Source of the DNA: Desulfocapsa sp.
GTDB lineage: Bacteria; Desulfobacterota; Desulfobulbia; Desulfobulbales; Desulfocapsaceae
Reading direction: 5' to 3'
DNA: 10,243 nucleotides
NCBI GenBank assembly: GCA_029935135.1
Contig: JAOZKX010000044.1
Location: 1 to 10,243, forward strand
The notes under the pieces were generated by a model that worked only from the letters and a program-made list of their open reading frames with translations, did no database searches and had not been told where the DNA came from. Within the stretch, counting starts at the first letter, position 1, and each line of letters opens with the position of its first letter. Below, piece after piece: positions 4,333 to 10,243 of the stretch. The translations under genes and the position numbers were made by a program.

Positions 4333-6759
4333 ATGTCACGCAAAACACTCCTCAGCATTGTCACGATCCCACTATTCCTTACCCTGTTTTTCTCTGTATC
4401 TATTTTCCTCTATGGAACCCCCGGCTTCAAAGTCGACAAAACACAAAGTGGACTATGGGTCTCCCACATCACAGGCAAACAGCATACTTCGGTGCAGCTT
4501 GGTGATTTAATTGTTGCCATTAACACGATCCCCTACCCAAAAGTGCTGGGCCAGCTGGTGCTGCAGGAAGACTCCAGCTCAAAAAAGAGCATCACCCTGC
4601 AACGCAACGAAGAGACAGTTACACTCCCTCTGCAAACAAAGGCATTTTGCCTGTCCTCCTTTCTTCTCCTGGTATGGCCCCATTTTCTCCTTATCACTGT
4701 TTTTCTGACCCTGGCAATAATTGCCGCCTCCTATGCCCCGCCAAGCCTCAATACACGCCTCTTTTTTCTTATGCTCTGCGGTTTTTCATCGTCTCTGGCC
4801 TCCACCCTGGTATCCCATGCAGGAATAATGGACCCGATGCTTATCTCCATGAGTTTTTTTTGTATTGCTCTTAGTAACTGGTTTGCCTTCGGTGCATGGA
4901 TCCACTTTGCCTGGCGTTTTCCTGTGGAGCGGGATCTCTTAATAAATCACCCCCAGGCAGCAGTATTGTTTTACCTCCTCCCTCCAGTTATGGCCATTGG
5001 CGGTGCCCTGTTTGCAGCCGGGTTAAGCCCTGAGTTCTGGCCATGGCTGCAGCGCTTACGCAATATCTTCCTGCCCGTAATTATCCTCGCCACCTTTGTA
5101 AAACACACGGTGGATGTCTTTAAGCTGCCCCCTTCACCGGCCAGAAACCAGATAAAACTGCCCCTGGCCGCATACTGGCTTTCCTTTGGCCCCTATTTCT
5201 TCTTATACCTGCTGCCAAACCTGCTTATCGACCATCCACTGATCCACTTTCGTACAGTTATTCTCACATTCCTGTTTCTGCCGATGGCCTACCTCTTTGC
5301 CCTCCTCCGCTACCGCCTCTTTCAGGTGGACAGGATAATCAGCAAGGTTCTTGCCTATATTGTGCTGATTGTCTCCTTCACAGTCCTCTATTCACTCTTT
5401 CTCATTGCCTTAAAGAGATGGCTCTGGCAGGATCAGGTCCTCTCGGAACAGCTTTTCCTGGTTTTTCTGGTCGTGGTGGTGGCCTTTTTCAATCCCCTGG
5501 CTGGTCGCTTACAAAAAACAATCGATCGGGTCATCTTTGGCAACCAACCCATTTCACCGCTTCTCTTCCGCAAACTCAGTCGTAAAATCAGTACAGCCCT
5601 TGATATCCCCGAACTTATCCAGGCAGTAAAACGAGATATCCCAAAGCAATTTGCCATTCGCCGTGCGGCCATGCTCATCCTTGACGGCAGAGAGCCAGTC
5701 CCTCCCTCAGGGCAGAGCATCCTTGACCCGGAAAAATGGCGCAACAGTGAACTCGTCAAAACCCTTACAGAGGAAAAAAGCTACTTCCATTGTCATACCA
5801 TTACCGGCAAACCGCAACTGTCACAGGAACTGGAAGCAATCCGACTGGCTGGTTACAGTACAGTCTTTGCATTGCGCGGCAGTAGTTCCCTTATCGGTCT
5901 GCTTTTTATAGGTTTTAAGATCAACGGCCGGCTCTTCACTAATGAGGACACCCACTTTTTTGCAACACTTGCCAACCATACCGGTATTGCCCTGGAAAAC
6001 AGTCTTCGCTATGGTTCACTTGCCAAAAGTAAAATCCAACAGGAAGAACTCTTTGAGCAACTGCTGCAGCAGAAAAAGATGGCCACCATCGGCGAGATGT
6101 CCACAGTTCTGGCCCATGAACTCAAGAACCCCCTGGCAGTAATCCGCAGCTCTGCCCAGCATCTAAACACAGGCCCACACAGCAATGAAATCACAGAGGA
6201 GATGCTCTCGTTTATCATAGAGGAAGTGGATAGCCTCAATCTGACCATCAACAGCCTGCTGGGCCATGCCAGACACCGCTCCCCTGACATCCAGGCAATC
6301 GACCTACAGACAAGCATCCCTGCCCTTATCGACAAGTGGCAACGATCAACAGACCATCACCCCGGTATCCGGATTGCATGTGATATCCGACCCCATATGC
6401 CACAACTGTATGCCGACCCAAGCCAGATTGGACAAATCCTGCTTAACTTGATCCGCAACAGTGAAGAAGCCATGGGAGAGAAGGGAGAAATTGCATGTTC
6501 TCTGCGAGAAGATAAGGAGATGGCACTGATCCAGATAAGCGACACAGGCCCAGGCATCCCACAGGAACTTCTGGATGATGTCTTTAAAAACTTTTTCTCA
6601 ACAAAAAAGCAGGGTCTGGGGTTGGGACTGCCTGTCTGCAGACAACTTATTCAGGCACATCACGGCTCCATCACCATTCAAAACAATACAGAGAGTGGCA
6701 CCGTGGTAAGCATCCGCCTGCCCTTTCACCATAGACCTGCAAAGCAACAGGAAGCATAA
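4333..6759 (+). CDS. Multi-pass membrane sensor histidine kinase with PDZ-like and GAF-like domains
   Basis: An 808-residue sensor kinase. After a first membrane segment (about 7-27) comes an extracytoplasmic stretch (about 35-102) that looks PDZ-like, with VQLGDLIVAINTIP as the typical carboxylate-loop/strand region. Roughly nine more hydrophobic segments follow between about 108 and 392. Residues about 410-560 have the layout of a GAF-type sensor (AAMLIL..., GLLFIGFKINGRLFTNEDTHFFATLANHTGIALEN). The catalytic core is complete: H-box VLAHELKNPLAVI with phospho-acceptor His595, N-box NLIRNSEEAM (Asn705, Asn709), G1 box DTGPGIP from Asp737, and G2 box GLGLGLP from Gly761. The core resembles NtrB/AtoS-type kinases, which suits the NtrC-type regulator 4 nt downstream. 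The ligand is unknown. No good ribosome-binding site precedes ATG 4333 (a GGG lies about 15 nt upstream), but I found no better start. Confidence 0.92.
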   Translation: MSRKTLLSIVTIPLFLTLFFSVSIFLYGTPGFKVDKTQSGLWVSHITGKQHTSVQLGDLIVAINTIPYPKVLGQLVLQEDSSSKKSITLQRNEETVTLPLQTKAFCLSSFLLLVWPHFLLITVFLTLAIIAASYAPPSLNTRLFFLMLCGFSSSLASTLVSHAGIMDPMLISMSFFCIALSNWFAFGAWIHFAWRFPVERDLLINHPQAAVLFYLLPPVMAIGGALFAAGLSPEFWPWLQRLRNIFLPVIILATFVKHTVDVFKLPPSPARNQIKLPLAAYWLSFGPYFFLYLLPNLLIDHPLIHFRTVILTFLFLPMAYLFALLRYRLFQVDRIISKVLAYIVLIVSFTVLYSLFLIALKRWLWQDQVLSEQLFLVFLVVVVAFFNPLAGRLQKTIDRVIFGNQPISPLLFRKLSRKISTALDIPELIQAVKRDIPKQFAIRRAAMLILDGREPVPPSGQSILDPEKWRNSELVKTLTEEKSYFHCHTITGKPQLSQELEAIRLAGYSTVFALRGSSSLIGLLFIGFKINGRLFTNEDTHFFATLANHTGIALENSLRYGSLAKSKIQQEELFEQLLQQKKMATIGEMSTVLAHELKNPLAVIRSSAQHLNTGPHSNEITEEMLSFIIEEVDSLNLTINSLLGHARHRSPDIQAIDLQTSIPALIDKWQRSTDHHPGIRIACDIRPHMPQLYADPSQIGQILLNLIRNSEEAMGEKGEIACSLREDKEMALIQISDTGPGIPQELLDDVFKNFFSTKKQGLGLGLPVCRQLIQAHHGSITIQNNTESGTVVSIRLPFHHRPAKQQEA

Positions 6760-6763
6760 GGCC

Positions 6764-8086
6764 ATGAAAAAGAAGATTTTACTTATTGAGGATGACGACA
6801 GGCTTCGACGAATCCTTCAGCTGGTACTTCAGGGCGCTGACTATAATGTGCAGACTGCCGCTGACGGCCGGGAAGGAATTGCAGCCTGGCAGCAGGAAGA
6901 GCCCGATGCAGTCCTTACAGACCTGAAGATGGTACCGGTCGACGGCTTGGCAGTGCTCGCCTTTGGTAAAAAGCATGCGCCGCAGATACCCATTGTTATC
7001 CTTACGGCATTCGGCACTGTGGAAACAGCCGTCTCAGCCATGAAAGACGGAGCATTTGACTATCTGACCAAACCGGTAGACAACGACAAACTCCTCTCTA
7101 TTGTAGAAAAAGCACTCGTATCCAATCCCTCCCGGACAGATAGCACAAGGGAGCTGCTTGGCTCCTCTGCAGTTATGAGAAAAGTGCAACATGACATTTC
7201 AATCTTTGCCGCAACCGACAGCTCTGTTCTAATCAGTGGCGAATCGGGAACGGGAAAAGAATTGGCGGCAAGGGCAATCCACCGGGCCTCCAGGCATGCC
7301 AAAGGTCCATTTATCCGAGTCAATTGCGCAGCCATCCCTGCAGACTTAATAGAAAGTGAGCTCTTTGGCCATGTCAAAGGGGCCTTTACCGGTGCCACAA
7401 CGAGTAGAGAGGGGGCCTTTGCCAGCGCGGCCCATGGCACCATATTTCTTGACGAAATAGGCGACCTCCCTCTGGACCTGCAGCCAAAACTCCTCCATGC
7501 AGTAGAGGAAAAATCGATCACTCCGGTTGGGTCCAACAGAGCAACAACGATTAAGGTTAAAATTGTGTCTGCCAGTAACCAGAATCTTTCCAGGATGATT
7601 AACGAAAAAACATTCCGCCAGGACCTCTATTACCGCCTGAACAGGGTTCACCTACATATGCCTCCTGTACGGGAACGCAAAGAAGATCTGCAACTTCTCC
7701 TGGACCATTACCTGCAACTGTTTTGTAAGAATTTGGAGAAAGAACAAATAAACTTCGCCCCGGAAAGTATCGTCCTTCTGCACAGCCATCCATGGCCGGG
7801 AAATGTGAGAGAAATAAAGAATGTTATCGAACGGGCCGTGCTCAGTTGTGATGGGGAAAATACCATTACTCCGACACAGTTGCCCTCCTCTATTTGCTCA
7901 GGCAACACAGCCAACCCAAAACAAAGAGGAGAAGAGTCAACAGACCTCAACGATAGGGAGCGGCAACTCATTGTCACAGTCCTCCAGGACTGTCACTGGA
8001 ACCAGTCAGAAGCGGCCAGAGCATTGGGGATTACCAGGAATACACTGCGTTACAGGATCAAAAAATATAGCATCAGCAGGGAATAA
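6764..8086 (+). CDS. NtrC-family sigma-54-dependent response regulator
   Basis: A 440-residue protein with the full NtrC layout. The receiver domain (1-120) has the acidic pocket EDDD (9-12), phospho-acceptor Asp53 (LTDLKM), Thr81 and Lys103. The AAA+ sigma-54 interaction domain (about 130-370) has Walker A GESGTGKE (159-166), the sigma-54-contacting loop GAFTGA (206-211), Walker B IFLDEIGDL (Asp230-Glu231) and the WPGNVREIKNVIERAV sensor-2 segment. A Fis-type helix-turn-helix lies at the C-terminus (about 412-434, NQSEAARALGITRNTLRYRI). When phosphorylated it should form a ring and drive open-complex formation at sigma-54 promoters. ATG 6764 is 4 nt after the kinase stop with AGGAAG/AAGG upstream, so kinase and regulator form one operon. 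All key residues are present. The regulated promoter is not evident in this window. Confidence 0.96.
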   Translation: MKKKILLIEDDDRLRRILQLVLQGADYNVQTAADGREGIAAWQQEEPDAVLTDLKMVPVDGLAVLAFGKKHAPQIPIVILTAFGTVETAVSAMKDGAFDYLTKPVDNDKLLSIVEKALVSNPSRTDSTRELLGSSAVMRKVQHDISIFAATDSSVLISGESGTGKELAARAIHRASRHAKGPFIRVNCAAIPADLIESELFGHVKGAFTGATTSREGAFASAAHGTIFLDEIGDLPLDLQPKLLHAVEEKSITPVGSNRATTIKVKIVSASNQNLSRMINEKTFRQDLYYRLNRVHLHMPPVRERKEDLQLLLDHYLQLFCKNLEKEQINFAPESIVLLHSHPWPGNVREIKNVIERAVLSCDGENTITPTQLPSSICSGNTANPKQRGEESTDLNDRERQLIVTVLQDCHWNQSEAARALGITRNTLRYRIKKYSISRE

Positions 8087-8220
8087 TATGTGAGCAGAGA
8101 CTCTTTGCAACAAACGCTGATAAGCAATTCCAAGAACGATCAACTATTCATTCAATTGCCAGTTATAGTGCAATTTGAGCTTCCCCCGGTAGGGTAATCG
8201 CCAAACTGTTATCCCATAAA

Positions 8221-8257
8221 AAAAACCCTGCAGAAATAAATTTCCTGCAGGGTTTTT
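8221..8257. terminator. Bidirectional intrinsic terminator between convergent units
   Basis: A perfect 13-bp stem, AAAAACCCTGCAG (8221-8233) with CTGCAGGGTTTTT (8245-8257), encloses an 11-nt loop. A-tracts on one side and T-tracts on the other make it effective in both directions. It lies between the end of the response-regulator gene (plus) and the end of the small secreted-protein gene (minus). The rest of 8087-8282 shows no gene. Confidence 0.92.
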
Positions 8258-8282
8258 CGTCATTGCAGCATACTGCAAGATT

Positions 8283-8891
8283 CTACTCCTGGCCGGCCTC
8301 CAGTATTGCCGGGAGAAACATAGTCCATGGAAATGTAGAAGCAGGACCAATTTCAATGGTACCATTATGGGCATTTCCCCAGACCTGTAGCTTCAAAGAA
8401 GCCGACACAATGGTCGTTCCTTCCGGGTAAGAACGGAATCGAACACTGTTTATATAGATGCGGGAGAATTTAAATCCATCGATGAGAGGATCATTCCAAT
8501 CATACCAACGCACATTAAAAGTATCGCTATTACCACCACCGCTACTGCCACTATCTTCACTTGCCAATAAATTATCACCATCCCGAAGAGAACCATTGGT
8601 AACAGAAACAAACCCACTTGCCGTATCGCTAAATGTAAAGGTTAAATCTGCAATTAACATTGCATCATCCCTTAATACAACTGTGCCAAACTTTTCATCA
8701 GCAAAAACAAACTCAAGTGCACCCAGCGCCTCAGCGCTCTCCCCGTTAAAATCATCAAAAACAAAAACCTTCTCCTTAAAAGATGTTCCGCCGTCACCTG
8801 GATCTATGACGACCGTAGCTGCTGCAGCATTACTGCTCAGGCCGACAATAGTTATCCAAAAGACAAGACAAAGACTGTTAATATATTTCAC
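8283..8891 (-). CDS. Small exported protein of unknown family with C-terminal FPWxMFLPAIL tag
   Basis: I recognise no family. I place the start at GTG 8891 because AAAGGAGA ends a few nt upstream and the product then begins with a classic signal peptide: MKY, a hydrophobic core LCLVFWITIVGL, and SSNAAAA with likely cleavage near residues 23-25. A longer frame to 8960 would bury this signal. The mature part (about 177 residues) is acidic and rich in Gly, Ser, Asp and beta-prone stretches, with a flexible SGSSGGGNSD linker near the middle, consistent with a secreted beta-sandwich-like domain. It has no further membrane segment. The C-terminus is FPWTMFLPAIL plus five residues (EAGQE), nearly identical to the end of the neighbouring propeller protein. 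It lies 23 nt after that gene, so they are probably one operon. Function is unknown. Confidence 0.8.
   Translation of the reverse strand: MKYINSLCLVFWITIVGLSSNAAAATVVIDPGDGGTSFKEKVFVFDDFNGESAEALGALEFVFADEKFGTVVLRDDAMLIADLTFTFSDTASGFVSVTNGSLRDGDNLLASEDSGSSGGGNSDTFNVRWYDWNDPLIDGFKFSRIYINSVRFRSYPEGTTIVSASLKLQVWGNAHNGTIEIGPASTFPWTMFLPAILEAGQE
8301..8336 (-). repeat. C-terminal tag coding repeat, copy 1
   Basis: This 36-nt segment matches 8933-8968 at 30 of 36 positions. It codes for the TFPWTMFLPAIL end of the small exported protein. Three of the five codon groups that differ are synonymous, which suggests selection on the peptide. Confidence 0.8.
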
Positions 8892-8914
8892 TACATCTCC
8901 TTTTTTTAAAATCA

Positions 8915-10243
8915 TTACTGGATACTCGTCCCCAATATTGCAGGGAGGAACATGGGCCATGGAAATATCTTGCCGAGAAGATCATTATAATAGATATAGT
9001 ATGTTCCATATGGTCCATATGGTGGTGTTGCAGGTCTGGTTGGTGCTAAAACTTCAGAATCAAAATAGACCAGCTTGCAACTGGTAAACGAACCGCCAGC
9101 AGTATTTGTTTGGGCAACCAGGATATAAAACACATCCCCATCAGGTGCTGCAGAAAGCAATGTACTTGCGGCACCCCACGCCTCATCTGCAGGTTTTTTC
9201 ATTAAAGCGGTTGGCTCACCTTCCCTTCGTAGAACTGCAGTCAAGTTGCCATCAGCATCACTGTGTATTTTCAGGTCATAAAACCGTTGTTCCGCAGTGC
9301 CTGTATAGACGACAGCCGTGGTCGCACCTAAATCATTTGAGTAAATGGTCTCGGTCAGATCACTGCTGTTATTGGTATTGTAGACTAAATGGATAACATC
9401 ATTCTGATCAATTGCAGCATCAAATGTTGACGGTCCATTCCAGGTGGCATCCATATTCGGCTCAATATTCACAGGACTTCCCCAACTTCCTCCACTGTTA
9501 CTGACATAAAACAGGATATCATCACTGTCAGTATTCCGTTTCATAAACACTGTAATATCACCGTTGGAATCTACCAGGGCAGGCGTGTACCACCTGATGA
9601 TTTTATTTGAGCCAACACTGAAATGACAAACGGTAGTGCTGCTCCCCCAGCTTGCCGCACCACTATCCCAAACCCATTCCTGAGCATCCCCACCCCGAGC
9701 CTGCCATCCATAGCGAGTAGCAAAGAGGTGGACATCATTGTTTCCATCAACAGCCATTCCTGAAACAAAGTAGCCAAAACCACTGGCACTGATATGATGA
9801 TCACTGACAGCACTCCAGGAACCTGAAACATTATTGACACTGTGCACATCAAACCTGTACACATTGGTCCCACCAACGGTATTATTGCCATAATCGTATG
9901 CAGGATTGGCAGTAAATCCGACAAAGACTTTGCCGTTCGGGTCCACTGTCATCACCGCATATCTCACCGTACCGTTGTGACCAGCAGCTATATTTTCTTT
10001 ATTCCAGTTTTTCCCATTATCAGTAGATTTGTAATACCAGAGCTCATAGTTATCAACTATGGCCATATGCAGCGTACCGTCATCTTCGCAAAACAGGTTC
10101 GTCCCGATAACAGAGCTGAAATTGGCCCATTCTTCATTGGTGTAATATGCCTGGGTGGTATCCACCCGTGTTTCTGAACGAACCACAGGAGTCGCTGCAA
10201 ACTGGACAGTAACGGTTTTAGAGCTGTCCATGGTAACAAAGTT
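8915..10243 (-). CDS. Exported Asp-box / beta-propeller protein (partial, N-terminus beyond window), with C-terminal FPWxMFLPAIL tag
   Basis: An open frame of 442 codons plus stop enters from the right edge; the true start and any signal peptide are outside. The first residues visible, NFVTMDSSKTVTVQFA, look like the closing strand of a divergent InlB B-repeat. A sialidase-like Asp box, STDNGKNW, follows (69-76, counted from the Met codon at 10231). A turn-plus-strand repeat recurs: DDGTLHMAIV, DPNGKVFVGF, DGNNDVHLFA, DSNGDITVFM, DQNDVIHLVY, DADGNLTAVL, and possibly PDGDVFYILV. This gives six or seven repeats about 39-65 residues apart, as in a beta-propeller. Sialidase catalytic residues cannot be judged. 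A Pro/Tyr/Gly-rich linker (about 394-415) leads to the terminal FPWPMFLPAIL plus five residues (GTSIQ). It is probably a cell-surface or secreted glycan-binding or scaffold protein, in an operon with the small protein downstream. Confidence 0.82.
   Translation of the reverse strand, partial: NFVTMDSSKTVTVQFAATPVVRSETRVDTTQAYYTNEEWANFSSVIGTNLFCEDDGTLHMAIVDNYELWYYKSTDNGKNWNKENIAAGHNGTVRYAVMTVDPNGKVFVGFTANPAYDYGNNTVGGTNVYRFDVHSVNNVSGSWSAVSDHHISASGFGYFVSGMAVDGNNDVHLFATRYGWQARGGDAQEWVWDSGAASWGSSTTVCHFSVGSNKIIRWYTPALVDSNGDITVFMKRNTDSDDILFYVSNSGGSWGSPVNIEPNMDATWNGPSTFDAAIDQNDVIHLVYNTNNSSDLTETIYSNDLGATTAVVYTGTAEQRFYDLKIHSDADGNLTAVLRREGEPTALMKKPADEAWGAASTLLSAAPDGDVFYILVAQTNTAGGSFTSCKLVYFDSEVLAPTRPATPPYGPYGTYYIYYNDLLGKIFPWPMFLPAILGTSIQ
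8933..8968 (-). repeat. C-terminal tag coding repeat, copy 2
   Basis: This is the partner of the repeat at 8301-8336 (30 of 36 identical). It codes for the IFPWPMFLPAIL end of the propeller protein, again placed exactly five codons before the stop. Confidence 0.8.

Noticed and set aside
4333..8086. PrsK/PrsR-type (PEP-CTERM system) two-component pair
   Set aside because: The idea was prompted by the C-terminal tags nearby, but the kinase H-box HELKNPLAVI is of ordinary NtrB/AtoS type, and neither neighbouring protein has a PEP-CTERM tail.
8892..8960. Longer N-terminus for the small exported protein, starting at 8960
   Set aside because: It would overlap the upstream gene's conserved tag and place 23 residues before a classic signal peptide; GTG 8891 has a good Shine-Dalgarno sequence.
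8458..9087. Plus-strand open frame of 209 codons
   Set aside because: It is antisense across the end of the propeller gene and the secreted-protein gene; Ser/Leu/Pro-rich product typical of a reverse-frame shadow.

Overview
The window reads as chromosomal DNA of an anaerobic Gram-negative bacterium. The best fit is a sulfate-reducing or sulfur-cycling member of the Desulfobacterota (Desulfobulbales-like). This is inferred from the linked HdrC-ferredoxin, MvhD and MetV genes, a large sensor kinase paired with a sigma-54 activator, and secreted Asp-box proteins; no 16S or other marker gene is present. I see no insertion sequence, phage gene, tRNA, rRNA or CRISPR array.

Layout. (1) 1-725, minus: the 5' two-thirds of a molybdopterin molybdenumtransferase gene (moeA), cut by the window edge. 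(2) 838-2621, minus: a three-gene redox/C1 cluster transcribed in the order HdrC-type iron-sulfur protein fused to a 2x[4Fe-4S] ferredoxin, then an MvhD/FlpD-type electron-transfer subunit, then MetV (C-terminal-type subunit of the MetVF methylenetetrahydrofolate reductase). It ends at an intrinsic terminator just before moeA. (3) 2622-3050: a divergent intergenic region with a foldable leader on the hdrC side and a sigma-70-like promoter on the hpt side. (4) 3051-4240, plus: hpt (purine salvage) and elbB (DJ-1/PfpI family), 2 nt apart. (5) 4333-8086, plus: a two-component pair, namely a histidine kinase with about ten membrane segments and a PDZ-like insert, and an NtrC-type sigma-54 activator. 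A strong terminator that works in both directions follows. (6) 8283-10243, minus: two exported proteins in an apparent operon, an Asp-box/beta-propeller protein (5' end outside the window) and a small secreted protein of unknown family.

How the genes work together. The HdrC-Fd/MvhD/MetV set looks like an electron-transfer module feeding or draining the methyl branch of the Wood-Ljungdahl pathway, but metF, hdrA and hdrB are not beside it. MoeA would supply Mo/W cofactor for enzymes such as formate dehydrogenase. The target of the two-component system is not identifiable here.

The most unusual signal is in region 6. The two exported proteins are otherwise unrelated, yet both end in the same 11-residue motif, FPWxMFLPAIL, followed by exactly five residues. 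This is a candidate undescribed C-terminal tag. It resembles none of the C-terminal sorting signals I know (LPXTG, PEP-CTERM, GlyGly-CTERM, T9SS).
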